DNA from: Ailanthus altissimus
Lineage: Eukaryota; Streptophyta; Magnoliopsida; Sapindales; Simaroubaceae
Assembly: GCA_946807835.1 (NCBI GenBank)
Contig: OX327711.1
Span: 15,721,501 to 15,785,500 of the forward strand
Direction: 5' to 3'
Length of the DNA stretch: 64,000 bases
The position numbers were made by a program, and so were the translations under genes. This document shows, one piece after another, positions 1 to 12,700 of this stretch. The notes beneath the pieces are model-generated. The model was not told the origin of the DNA. It saw only the letters and a program-made list of their open reading frames with translations, and ran no database searches. Every line of letters starts with the position of its first letter. Position 1 is the stretch's first letter.

Positions 1-117
1 TGAGTTTCAGCAAAACTGTAACGACCACTGTATAGATCATATAGAACAGATTTTTGGCTCAATAAAAGAGTACACAGAGTGTGCAACTAGAGAGTGATTC
101 TTAGGAGGATTATAAGC

Positions 118-275
118 TCTGTGAGAAAAATAATCAACCATACATTACATTATGTCAAATAATATACAAAGTTTGCCTTTATATAAGTTTAAGACATATA
201 TAAAATAGAAAATAATATTTACATTAATAATAATATATATATGGTAGGGGAATATTAAGGACTAATTCCTTAATA
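118..275 (-). repeat. 3' LTR of the copia element
   Basis: It matches 4227-4392 over nearly its whole length, for example the shared run ATGTCAAATAATATACAA and the shared block around ATATGGTAGG-GAATATTAAG. On the minus strand it begins TATTAAGG, a mutated TG start, directly after a purine tract. At about 160 bp it is short for a copia LTR. Confidence 0.65.
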
Positions 276-299
276 CTCCCCTTAAACTCAAGATGACGG

Positions 300-3200
300 A
301 GTAGAAATAAGTTTGAGTTTAAAAACTAGAGTATAAAAGCGGCTAAGAAGTAGAGATTTGATAAAACTATCAGTAGGTTGCTCCTCAGATGAGATGGAGT
401 AGAGCGTAACAATACCCTAAGAAATGTGTTACCAAACAAAATGACAATCTATCTCAATATACTTAGTTAGCTCATAAAAAAATCATTGCGAATGATTTGT
501 ATAACATTTTGATTGTCATAATAAAGGGGTGTAGCGTCAAAGTGAATAATACTTATATCTCTAAGAAGCCATCAAAACTAAACAATCTCTTGAGTAGTAT
601 TAGTCAAGGCACGATACTCAGCCTTAATACTAGAACGGGCAGTAGCTATTTACTTTTTGCTTTTCCATGAAAGAATAGAATCTCCCAAGAAAAGACAAAA
701 TTCAATAGTTGATTGTTGATTTGTAACATTACTTGCTTAATTTGCATCGTAAGCTCGCAACACAAGAGGAGGGTGAGCTGAAAAATAAAAATCATGAAAA
801 AGCATACCCTTAAGATAGCGAAAAATATAAAGAACTGTTACAAAATGAGAGGTACGAGAAACAGCTATAAATTGATTGATAACATGAACAACATAAGCAA
901 TATCTAGCCGAGTGATAATAAAATATACTAAACTATCAATTAATTGATGATAAAGAGTGGCATTACTGAGGAGAGTACCATCAGAAGATTAGAGTTTGAT
1001 AATATGCTCTAAAAGAGTAGAGGCAATCTTACTATCTATTAAATCAGCTCTAGCAAGTAGATCCAATGCATATTTAAACTGTAAGAGATAATATCTGGTA
1101 GAATCAAACAATACTTAAAGTCCAAGAAAATAACTGAGGTTGCCAAGATCTTTCATTTCAAAGTGTTGCTGAAGAAAGTTCTTGAGAGTGGAAATACCAA
1201 GAAAATCATTACCCATAATAATCATATCATCAATATAGAGAAGAATGAGAGCACAACCTTGTGTTGTCTTGTGAACAAAAAGAGTTAAGTCAGAGGGACT
1301 AGACTGAAAATATGCTGAAAAATAATCCCACTAAACTTTGTAAATCATGCACGAGAAGCTTGTTTAAGACCGTATAGAGCACGACAAAGTTTACAAACTT
1401 TGTCTGGAGGATGTGGAGAATAAAAAAAAGGCTTCATATATACTTCTTCAGATATTAACATTACGGAAAGCATTTTTTACATCCATCTGAAATAATGTCC
1501 AACCATAACCTACAACAACAACTAATAAACGTCGAATAGAAGTAAGTCTAATAACTTGAGTAAATGTCTCTTCATAATCAATCCATATTCTTGAATAAAG
1601 CCTTTGGCAATAAGACAGACTTTATAACACTCAATAGATCCATTAGATTTAGTTTTGATCTTGTAGACCCATTTGCATCCAATGACAGTTTTATTAGGTA
1701 AAAGAGTAACAAAATCCCAAATATGCGACTTTTCAAGGGCCTGCAATTCTTCTGTCATTATTTATTACTAAATAGGATTAAAGTTAGCATCGAAATAGGA
1801 TTAAGGCTCATATAAAGAAAGAGTAGTAGATAAACAATGATAATCACGAAGTTTAACAATAAGTTCTTTTACCCAAGATGAACGACGAAGAGAGGGTATA
1901 GAGGAGGCCTCAGAGATATCGATAGCAGATCCTTTAGACGAGGTAGGAGGCTCAGAAGTAGGCATCGTATTAGCAGATTCATTTATATAAAACTCAAAAG
2001 AAGTATCTGCAAGTGAAATATCAAAAAAAGATCAACAAAATTATCTGTAAAAAAATTGTGAATAGGACGAGACAAATAATTAAAGTTAGATATAGAGGAA
2101 AATATCTTATGCTTGAGAAAGACTAAATGACAAGAAACACGAAGGCGGTTAGATATAGGATCCTAACACCTATAACCTTTATGTTCTATCCCGTATCCTA
2201 GGAAGTAACATAATCAAGTACATGACTCAAGTTTGGTGTGCTTATGTTTTTAAAGTAGGACAAAACAGACACAATTAAATACTTTGAGGAGATTATAATT
2301 AGGTAGAGTTCTATAAAAAAGCTTATAAGGTGACTTGTTCTCTATAACAAGAGAAGGAACACGATTAATGGTAAAGATAGTGGTCATAACAGCTTTTCCC
2401 CAAAAACGTTCAGGACAAGAAGAAAAGATAAGAAGAGCACAAATAGTGTCTAAAATATGTTTGTGTTTATGTTCGACTCTCCCATTTTGTTGAGATGTAC
2501 TAGGACAAGACCTTTGACATATAGTACCATATTCATATAGAAGATTTATAAAGTTAGAATATCTATATTTCATAGCATTATCAGTACGGAAAACCTTAAT
2601 AGGATATGAGAACTGTGTTTTAACCATTTGAACAAAATCTTGGTAAATTTTGGTAAATTCTGATTGTTGTTTTATAAGAAACAACCAAGTATATCGAGAA
2701 TAGTGATCAACAAAGATCACAAAATATTTAGATCTTCTTATTATGGCATTTGAAGAAGGATTGCATATATCATAATGTACAAGATCAAATAGAGCATGAG
2801 AAATAGTGGTACTATTATCAAAAGGTAAAACTGGTTGTTTAGCTAAATGACATATAAGACAATCAATTTTATTATCAAAAATAATACTAAATGACCACTA
2901 GATACCAGAGATTGGATGTGATTGACTGATGCATGACCCAAACGAGAGTGCTAAAGATGTAATGAAGGTATTGAAGAGTCCTAAGCGTCTGACCGAATTT
3001 TGGATCCTGCACATAACAACCAGAAGTAATAAACAAAACATTAAGACCAAGTTTGCATAATTGACCGACAGCAAAAGATTTAATGTAAGGTTAGAAATAA
3101 AAAAAATTTCAAATACAAAGAGATTTGAACAAGACACTTGATCTACTTAACTTTTATGAGAGAACTATTAGCAGTTTGAATAGATGGTAAATATGAATTA

Positions 3201-3541
3201 AGAGTTTTAAAAGAGAAAACTGTAGAATCAAAAGTCATATGATTGCAACATGTAGAGTTAAAATACTAAGAAGAATTACCTAAAATATTAGAAGAAGTAA
3301 AAATTAAAGATTAACCAAAATTAAAAAAGAGTAGATGGAGTAAAGATTTAAGATTACTAGAGGAATCATTCGCATTATTCTGTGCAGCAGTAACAACAAG
3401 TCCTATAAAAATAGCACATTGAGATAGTCTAAGTTTGTGGCACGGCTTAAATAGAGCAAAACCAGCAGAATAATACCGAGAAATATCATACTTATCCATA
3501 AATCTCAAAATATGTAATTTCGATCCTTTCATTAATGACAA
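300..3541 (-). pseudogene. Copia polyprotein remnant (GAG-pre-integrase, integrase, RT)
   Basis: Broken pol of the copia element. The best preserved piece (minus, 2250-2720, 156 codons) is an integrase core: it starts with a DHYSRYTWLF motif, has the second catalytic Asp in FRTDNA and the Glu in QQNGRVEHKHKHILDT. The segment 2898-3137 corresponds to the GAG-pre-integrase region. The RT N-terminus lies at 1522-1758 (GCKWVYKIKTKSNGS). Farther downstream, at about 1222-1236, the RT active-site motif YIDDM is still readable, so both catalytic aspartates survive. Stops and frame changes separate every block. A functional protein is excluded. Family assignment is secure from block order and motifs; the clade within copia is not resolved. 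Confidence 0.8.
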
Positions 3542-3785
3542 ATTAGCCTCTTAACTTTTAATAATTATAAACTAACCCTTCAACTTTAAGAAAATTACAA
3601 ATTAGCCTATATAATTTTGTAAATTATAAAATGACCTCTTCATTTTTAATAAATTACTATTTGAACCCTAAATATTTGTTAATTTCAAAATAATTTCAAA
3701 ACTATTAAAAATTATAAAATTACCCAAAAGTATAAAAAAATACGATCTGATCTCAAAATATTAAAAATATTACAAATAAACCATA
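3540..3785. repeat. Degenerate 29-30-bp tandem repeat
   Basis: About eight successive units of 29 or 30 bp, each of the form AAAnTAnCCT followed by an A/T-rich stretch ending ATTAT or ATTAC. Units start near 3540, 3569, 3599, 3628, 3658 and on to about 3780. It sits where gag would be expected in the surrounding copia element. Confidence 0.6.
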
Positions 3786-4212
3786 ACTGAAGATGGTGAA
3801 CTTTATTAGGCGCGTGCGGTGTTATTCGATCTCCAATCGACCTGTTTTTGGTGGTGTTTGAACGATCAGAGACTATTGCTTCTTTCGAACTGGATGATGT
3901 CGGTCACAGTATTGTAGAACAGCCGGGATCTGAAGTGGCAGTAGCTGTAGCAGGAGACTTTGGGCGGCGTGTAATGGTGGTTCTGATCTTCGATCATCGT
4001 GTTTTCAGTGACATTGAAACAGCCAGTGGTGTCTGAGCATCCTGAGGTGGGCGGTGTCAATCATAGCAATTTTTGATGAATTTCTAACAACTTTCGATGG
4101 CTTTCAAATTAACTTTTGGCGGCTTTCTAGCGAAACTCCATTGAACTTTCATTGAGTTTTTAAAAAATTTGTGGCAAATCTCCAACTAAGCAAAAAGACA
4201 GTGAAAAAACCA
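3786..4212. other. GC-richer segment between tandem repeat and 5' LTR
   Basis: This stretch has clearly more G and C than its surroundings and short open frames on both strands (plus 3848-4036, minus 3866-4060), neither resembling a retroelement protein. It occupies the gag position of the copia element. It may be an acquired host fragment or a diverged leader; I do not recognise it. Confidence 0.35.
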
Positions 4213-4226
4213 GAACTCTAATATTA
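4213..4226 (-). promoter_or_regulatory. Decayed tRNA-Met primer-binding site
   Basis: On the minus strand the sequence reads TAATATTAGAGTTC, which differs from the plant copia primer-binding site TGGTATCAGAGCTC by transitions only. It lies directly downstream of the 5' LTR, as required for priming of minus-strand DNA. Confidence 0.5.
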
Positions 4227-4392
4227 TTTTAGAAAAATAATAAACTATATATTTTATTATGTCAAATAATATACAATGTTTGTCTTTATGTAGGATTAAG
4301 ATATATACAAAATAAAAAATAATATTTACATTAATAATATATATATATGGTAGGAGAATATTAAGAAATTATTTTGAAATAATTCTTTAATA
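4227..4392 (-). repeat. 5' LTR of the copia element
   Basis: Partner of the repeat at 118-275. Its outer end on the minus strand reads TATTAAAG, and its inner end abuts the decayed primer-binding site. Divergence from its partner is obvious, so the insertion is old. Confidence 0.6.
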
Positions 4393-4474
4393 AATTACAT
4401 AATAAGGGCTTGAATTATACTCAAAAAGAAATTTTGGTTGCTGAATTCATGGCTAAAAGCCACTAAGGCTTGCG

Positions 4475-4735
4475 ATGGAACAATATCATAATTTCCACCG
4501 TAAGGAGTTGATAACTCTCACCAAAAAGATAAGACTCATGATAATTGTAGCTACAGTAATCCATCTATGGAATCTTCAAACCTCTGCCTGTGTTCACGTT
4601 TCTAGCAGTGAGCAAATTCTTGAACAAAGCACACTAGATAGGAACATCAAAGGAAGACGCCATCTATGGAGGAGCACACTAGAAGTCTATGTACCAATAG
4701 GATTCGGTTATCTCTACCATGCATTTTTATTTTTT
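4475..4735 (+). pseudogene. Possible reverse-transcriptase zinc-binding (zf-RVT) fragment
   Basis: The translation begins MEQYHNFHRKEL and continues KKIRLMIIVATVIHLWN. That hydrophobic stretch followed by LWN resembles the end of the zf-RVT domain found after plant LINE reverse transcriptases, where a pattern like KlaxaatvyxiWxeRN is usual. After about 40 residues the similarity stops and no RT domain lies upstream. It is best read as a LINE-derived scrap; chance resemblance is possible. Confidence 0.3.
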
Positions 4736-6993
4736 AACTTTAGGAAGAAAAATTGAAGCACATATGAGAAAAATGGTAAAAGTGGCACAAACTAACGATA
4801 TTGGCACGCAACAAGCTAGTTATTATCTTATTATTACTCATGCCTTTAGTCAAGAAATTCAAAGTCCACATGATTGCAAAAGCACTTATCCGAAATGGGT
4901 TGAAAGGAACGTGACTAAAAAAGAATCCATAAGAAATTTCCTTGTGATATTTCTTTCGGGACAAACTTGCTTGGAGTGCAATTGTAGGCCAAACGTTGGT
5001 TGACAAGTCGGGATCACGACGTCATTAAAGATTTTAAAGACGCCATTAAAGACTTTAAATTATGCAAAAACTGATGAGATGATTGTGGCTGTTAGGTATC
5101 ATGACATTGGATTATCACATGGTGACAATGCCATTTGGCTTTTCATGTTTCTCACTTTAATTTGAAAGAAAATGCATGTGTTTTCATTGCGTCTAAGTTT
5201 AAAAACTAGTTTAATAGCTGGGAGTAAGAATCTCCCTTCCTGCCTACTCACAAAGATTAAAACTTGGAATCCAAATGCCCACGATATTACCTGCGTGCTC
5301 TACATCTTCTGAGATTACAAATTACAAGCCCTATCTCCTAATGCATTAACGGCCACCCCTCAATTCACTTTTGATTCTCCTCTGTCTAAACCCACCCCAA
5401 CTTCGATATTAATTCAAGGCAACCTTACATAATTCTTAACAACTGTTTTAGGGTGAGAAAAGTGAATAATGACTCAGTAAGTGGATGTGTGCTTTTGCCT
5501 TCTGAAGCAACTAAAAGTTTTCTTGTACATATAAATACATTTCTAATAACCTTATAATATAAATTGGTATCTAACTGTATATTATATAAATAAAAAAACT
5601 GTCTATGTTAGTTTATCAAGTTATTGATTGCATTTCTCAAGTTCTTTGTTATATCTATTGAATTTGAAGTGTTGTAATAAGTAAATTGAAAATTCTAACA
5701 AAATATTTGAAATATATAACAAAACAATTTATGATACATGATATGTTTTAACATTAAATCAGATGCACTATAAATTGACCACATAATACCCTTTTTTTTA
5801 AGTCTCCATATTCCCCTTTTTGGCAATACATAAACCAAAATTTAAGACTTTCCTTAATTAAACCATTTTTCATTAAAAAAAAAGAAATAACAAAACTCGT
5901 TATAAATAAATTTGAGAAATGATTAATAGACCACTCACAGTTTTAGTTGTTCCCTCTACGGCTTCGGCTTCTTCTTTCATACGCGTCTCTTGTTTGAAAT
6001 TATGTTTCTCTAATGTTGACATTGGGCATAATAAAAGCATAGGTCAGCCAACAGAAAAGCATCGGATATTTAGTTGGATTTTAGCTAACTTAACAATGGG
6101 TTGGGCTGACATGTGTGATTTGGGTTTTCTTTAGTGGAGATATTCAAAGCCCATTTTTTATTTTTCAAGACTCCAGTTAATATTTTCTTTAAAAAGTTAT
6201 AATAGAAGACAAAAAAAAAAAAATTCAATATCTAATAGAAATAGAAAAAACTTCAGTATAATATCATCACTCACTAAAATATAAGATATCATACATAATA
6301 CTATATTTGGAAGACTTGTTGTTAATCATTTAATTTCAATATTCATAAGTTTACTGATAATCCAAGTTAAAAGAGTGTCCTTAGTCTACAAATGTAAAAA
6401 AATTCGTAATTTTCTTCTCATCAACGTTAAAAGATTTACGATAAAAATAAAAATTTTTGGGGGCAGACAATTGTATTAACATGAAAAGTTTACGTATAGT
6501 TTCCATTAAAACACATTTCACTAAGTAATTGCTTAAAAGACATGATAATATTTATTAAAATAACCTTATCAAAAATAAGTTTGGATTATTCACAAAAGTG
6601 AAAGAAAGCTTTGAGTTGTTGAAGCAGTTCATGAAAGAGAGAGTATAATCCCTCTTTCTGCCTGCATTGGTGTAGGGTTAGGTAGTGGGTTTAGATTAGC
6701 AATGATCTAATATAACTTATATAAGTGAAAGAGGGAGGGACTAAGATCAGAAGGAGATGTTTTTTTGCGTCCATCTAAAAGATGGGAACGGGATGATTAT
6801 GCGATGAACAATGATAAATGCATAATTGGCATGAAATGGTTTATTATTTTTAGATAATTATGAAAATTTTTGTGGTGTTTATTTAAAAAATTAAAATGGG
6901 TTTTATGAGGCAAAACTGGGTATTCAATTAATACCAGCCGTAAAACAACAATGTGCAATGTAAGATCCAGCCTCTCACATCCAAAAATGTTTC

Positions 6994-7029
6994 AAAATGA
7001 ATGCATCTTTTAAAATGAATGCATCTTTT
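6994..7029. repeat. Perfect 18-bp tandem duplication
   Basis: Two adjacent identical copies of AAAATGAATGCATCTTTT (6994-7011 and 7012-7029). This is a simple local duplication. Confidence 0.9.
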
Positions 7030-10000
7030 AAGTAATGTCAAATAAATTAAATTTCCTTCTTAAAGAGAAAAAGACTACACCCTAAATCAATCTGACCAAG
7101 TTAAGAGTCTCATGTGAAAAACAGTGGCATAGATCGAGAAGTTTAGTATAAGAATAAAGGAATCAGCCCAAATCAATGAACTTAAAAATCAGGGGAAAAC
7201 CGAAATAGAAATTCATTACAAGTCACAGCTCCTTCAGCGTAGCACACTTGTGCATGCAGCAAATTCTATTTATGAAAGTACTTTCAGTTCACGGGTAATT
7301 CTTCGATCAATACTGGGCTTAAATAGAAAATTGATTAACTTGCGTACCCATTGACAATGTCTCTTTCGAAGCATAAGTTGGCCCAATTAACCTCTTCGGC
7401 CTTTTCAAAATTTCAATACAAGAAAATAGATGTTTATATGCTTTAATCGGCCATTCCTTGCGTGTTTATACGTACATATATAAATATAAATAATTTACTA
7501 GGCTATATAGTTTATTATCTTTAGAGCTTTTAGATAATTATACAAAAACTTTATATGATCGTATTATTTACCATATAGTAAATTATGTAATTCACTAAAA
7601 CATTTCTATATATTTGTATCGAATGTGTTTCAGCCGTTATCTACAATCCATGTTATATAAAAATTACGCATCCAATTTAAAATGTATTATCTCATAAATA
7701 ATATGAAAATTTTCATCAAAATTATTTGAGTGTGGTCTAAATGCAAATTCAGCTCAGAAGCCCACACCAATTCAATCAAAATGATCATATGCATAGCTTA
7801 TTCAATCATGTTAGTTAATTCTGATTGTCTAACATTTCCTTTTCCTTTTCCTTTCACCTCTTTTTTTTCTTTTAAAAAAAAACCATATTCATATTGGTTA
7901 ATTGCAGTATATTAATAATAAAAAAAAAGTCAACCCTAAGCAACATCCATATATTCTGCTTAGCAATTGACTTTGGATACAAAGTTCAACGAGTTCGACG
8001 TAAAGTAATGAAGTCTGAAATTAAGTGTGTGTGTGTGTGTATATATATAAAGAATGTATCTCAGCCGCTATCTACCCTGACAAAATGCTAATTTAATTCT
8101 CTCCAATGGAGCACTTCCAAGATTAGGTGAATATTACATCACCAGAACTATCAAATCCGCGTTCTACAAAATCAAGAAAAATGCCTAACTAGATACGTCA
8201 ATCGTAATTTATATACATATATATACACTCACTCTCTTAAGGGTATGATATAATATAATTAAAGAAATAAACAGATGGTTACTACATTGAAAAGACCAAC
8301 GCGGTCTATTATTATATCATAATTATTTGACCAAATCATATATTGTATAAGCAGTTTAACAAAACTTGTATATTTTAGAAGATACATTCGCAGAGAATAA
8401 GCAAAAAGAAACGCTAAAAACAGGAAGAAGAACCAACTTTTATTTTAAATATATATGTTTAGTATCTCTTCTCATATCGTGTATTTTCTTAAAATATATA
8501 TAGTAGTTTTGGAAGTAACTAGTGTTTAAGGAATTAAGTATTAGGGCAAGTTGCTTGCATTAACCGATCCTAAACGATTTTGCCGGGGGGTTTTGAAGTA
8601 TTTTCATGAAAGGTACTTTTATAATTCTGCTTCTCTAAATTAAGTTCCAAAATAAATGGTGCAATTATTTAAAAATATATTTTGCATTTATTTAAATGTG
8701 ATAGAGATCTTTAGCGTGTATTCTAAAAACTTTTAAGTATTTTGTAAAAATTATTCACTCACAAGCAATCAAAAACAATAAAAATCATACAATTAAAAAA
8801 AATAAATAATTAAGCAATCAAAAGTTTACAATCAATATACGTAGTTTAACAATAATTATTTACATTCAATGTAAATCTTAAGATTGTAACTTCTTTTATT
8901 CTATTTTTTTTATATAAAGAACCCTCACAAGAGATATAAAAAATATTTAAAAGCTTACAAAAATTTATAACACTATTTTATGCACTCAAAGTATTTAAGT
9001 ATAATATAATCTCTCTATTTCTTCTTCTTATTGATAATTGGATGCTTAATAAATTATAAGAAATTATGTGAATTTATATAGTGTTAATATAAAGATATCC
9101 TTAATTTATTTTACCAAAATGAAATGCTGTTAGGTTTCAAATAATTAACCAAATCTTGTAGCTAGCTTCCCGCAGGATTTTATGTCCTAAAATTAGGCTG
9201 CTGGCTTATTCAGTACGACTTTTGCACATATTTGACATGGTAATAGGAGCACCCTCGTGACTTTTTTTCCTTCTTTTTTTTTTTTTTGATTTCTTGGTTT
9301 TTGGTGGCGGTTTGAAAATGAGGTCATGAACCTCAAAATTAATCATCTCTTATTTTCTCGTTAGGTCATTCTTATTCTTGTATTTGAATCCAAATCTTTA
9401 ATCCGGGCTGATGATTCTGATCCTACCGAAATCACATCCAGGAGCAGTTTAACCTTTTCTTCGTGGGTCTTTTGGAATTAAAAAATAAATTCAGGTTGAC
9501 TCTTAATTAGAGGATAAGTGGTTACCATGTCAAGTTCTGTTTGACTTAAACAGGCAACATACGTTTGACATGAATCATGAATGGATATATATCTAATCTT
9601 GTTTCCCATGCTTAATAGCTCTAATAACGCATTAGCTAGTCTTTGTATTAGTGTCCTTGATATCATTATCTTATGCTTGTTTTTATTATCATTAGGGCAG
9701 GTTGCTTAACCATTCCAACTTCTTTGATCACCGATTAACGAGACTTCGGGTAATGGACTCTCTGACATTTCTCACACAAATGTCTACACAATCACTTCGA
9801 TAAAAAGCATTTTGATGCTCTTTTTGGTGAATTTGGACAGACTAGAGAAAGCAAATCGTGTGGGAAAATACAAAAGGAAATTCTTGTTTTAGCAATTATG
9901 ACACATATAGAATTGTATCAAAAAAGAGTAGGTCCAACGCATCTCTCAACTCTGTTTATATTATTACTCTCAAGAAACCTAAAACATGTTCCACATATTA

Positions 10001-10191
10001 TAACTCTTCAATCCATGGCCGTGGCTTCTGACAGTCCACACATTAGTTAAAATAAAATTGACCTATGTAAACTGCTTCTGGATATCATATTTATGTGGGG
10101 CTGGTGAGGATTTCTTACATTCCATAGCCTCAGTGAATTTTAAGGATCAATGTTTAAATAAATGTTATGTTCACATTAATCATTAATGTGG

Positions 10192-10254
10192 ACTCTAGAA
10201 GACAAGATATTGGGTGGTTAGAGATCTAATAATGAACTCTAGAAGACAAGATAT
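10192..10254. repeat. 19-bp direct repeat, 44 bp apart
   Basis: ACTCTAGAAGACAAGATAT occurs exactly at 10192-10210 and 10236-10254, separated by 25 bp of unrelated sequence. Confidence 0.9.
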
Positions 10255-12675
10255 GCAAACTTAATCAAAAATCCAAGTTAGTATTATCATCTAGTAATAA
10301 CTACATCTCTTCAGAATACCATATGGACTCTTAAGTCCTTGAATTCTTGCAGGCCGAGATATAAAAGACAGTGAAGAAGTTTGTGCGAAGATGACAAGGA
10401 TCAACTAATAGTATTTTCACTTGAATTCTTAAAATCTCAGATCTTAGAAGAATTTTAAAGGGGTTGGGGCAGGACCCATATGATAACTAAAAGAATATTT
10501 CATCAAACATGGGTCAATTGTCCATGTCAACCCCACCACAGGTGAGGACCAATTTTGTGACAATTCGCAAGTCCAACAAAGCCACAATGATTAATGGTTT
10601 GTCCTTAATTTGAATTTTGGGAGCTCTCTTTAATTCAAACTATTTTAAAAAATTTCAACTCCATAAAAGTCAATCTGACAAGGATGGGCATGGAGGGAAC
10701 AAACCCTAATTATCAAAATATTTCAAAAAAACGGCTTAATTAATGAGGGAGCGTAGTAGGTGAGAATTGCGAGAATTTGAACAAGTAACCCTAGATGCAA
10801 ACCCCAGAGATTATAGAGAATCCTAATAAATGATAAAATCAGACGTAGGACGGCAAGGAAAAGCAAGTTTAAAGCATTAATTATTTCTCTTCAACCATTT
10901 TCTCATTGAGCATGCCATATCCACACATCAACATTAAAAGTAATACTAGAAGCTGTCAATTATAACCATTTGTTGGTTTAATTTCTCATTATAAAATAAC
11001 CAAACAATAGTTAATTTTAGCATTTTCACAAGTAGTAGTGATTGATTGAAACAATATAACAATATATAATACTAGTTGTGACTGGTGATTCATCAAATTA
11101 CACTGAAGTCATTGTTTATTAATTGACCAAGTACTTAAAAGCGTGTTCGTTCATTTTGAATCCTTAAAAACTAAATTATCATGTTATCATAGTAGCATGT
11201 GTGTGATGGATTCTCCTGCCAAAAATAAGAGAACGCACTATCACTGACTTTGTCTATATATGTATATGAACGCATGCTTCGCCTTCTGCTCCCGACCAAG
11301 TGTGATTGCCACCACTATAATTCTGAAATAATGGCTATGTTTGTCCCATTTCAAGTAATAATGAAGAAGATGAAGTTTACAATGTATGCGTTGTTTTTTT
11401 CTTCCTTCGTATAATTATGATACACTTTATACAAACATACTTACATAAATGAATCAAAAAAGAAAGAAAGAAAGAAATAATGGCTATAGAATTAATTGTG
11501 TCTGAAAATAGCTTTCCCTTCCACAAGTTCCTGATTTGCTTGCTACAACTTCCATTTAAGCAACAATAATTACAAAAAAAAATGCTAAAAAATAAAAGCT
11601 AAGTGATAGTCAATAAAGATGGGAAATCTTGTAAATATATTGCCTTATATTCTCCATTTTTATGCAAATATATACTTTAAGAATAAAATCAAAATGTAAT
11701 CAACAATAACAACTTACAATAATATATAAACATAGGTTCCTTCTAAGATTAATTTATTGAATAAATTATTAGCATATATACAAATATGATGCCAACGTCA
11801 AAATCAAAGTTTAAGCATAATTCTTCTTTTAGTCTTTCGTCTTTTTGTAAAAATTAAGCTATTGCAACAGGAATGATTTTAGTGAAAAAAAAAATTATTT
11901 TCTCAACACTTTCTTACTTCAATATAACACCTCGCGCGAATCTACGTTAAATACATTAATTTTTTTTTATTACAATGTCAAATGAAAATCTTCGAAATTA
12001 ATAAAGAGTATGATTAATAAATAACATTAAACATCAAATTATAATTAATATGAAACATCCGGTTAACAGCATAATCAACTAGGGCAAAAAAACACTATGA
12101 AAACTAAATAGTCGTAGTAATTTTATATCTACTACTTTTTTGTTTTGCTATCATAATTGTTTTTTAGAAGTTGATCAATGGCACCTCAAAAGAAAGTTTT
12201 TATCTATTATAATTTATTAAAAAATGTAGTAATTATCGATTTTACTAGAGAAAACTAATAAATTCTATAAAATTAATTTATCACCATTAATTGTAATTGA
12301 ATCTGAATATAATAATTTTGAAAAATGTATGGATAAATTCTACTCCTTGCTAGCCACCAGCAAAAGATACTTTGTTTACATTCAGATTATCTTTATTTTC
12401 TGGTACAAAATCATATAGTGTGAATGGTGAAGAAAATATAAAATGCACATGAAATAAAAGAAAAAGAACATATATAATGGGCGGCTCTAATGGTTGGCGT
12501 TTTACTGAGTTAGGATTTGACTAATAGAGCAAAGCTATGTACCCACGTTTGGTTTGCAAAAGACATGGACCATTTTACCTTTGAGATAAGAATTGAAATA
12601 ATCAAAATCTTGGTAGGTACTTAGTCAACCGGTGGCCACAAACTCAAAAGACTCCAACCTCTCATCATGGCCATG

Positions 12676-12700
12676 CCTTTCTTTCTTTCTTTCTTTCTCT
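12676..12700. repeat. CTTT microsatellite
   Basis: Successive CTTT units grading into CTCTTTCTC. The complementary strand shows the expected KERKK-type open frame, which is an artefact of the repeat. Confidence 0.85.

Larger units (their letters stand above)
118..4392 (-). mobile_element. Decayed Ty1/copia LTR retrotransposon
   Basis: A minus-strand copia element bounded by two similar short repeats of about 160 bp (118-275 and 4227-4392). Between them, reading on the minus strand, come GAG-pre-integrase, integrase and reverse transcriptase/RNase H remnants in the normal copia order. A polypurine tract (minus AAGGGGAG) abuts the 3' LTR at about 276-284 and a decayed primer-binding site abuts the 5' LTR at 4213-4226. 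Stops and frameshifts occur throughout, so the element is dead. A canonical gag is not recognisable; its place is taken by a tandem repeat and a GC-richer segment. No target-site duplication was found. Confidence 0.8.

Noticed and set aside
6600..6760. Possible microRNA-like hairpin with CCCTCTTTCT and GAAAGAGGG arms
   Set aside because: Pairing is short (about 10 bp) with an 80-nt loop, and the sequences match no known plant microRNA family that I recognise.
10610..10640. GGGAGCTCTCTTTAATTC, resembling the 5' arm of MIR159/319
   Set aside because: No complementary TTGGATTGAAGGGAGCTC-like arm occurs within the next 250 bp. Only a small local palindrome around GAGCTC exists.
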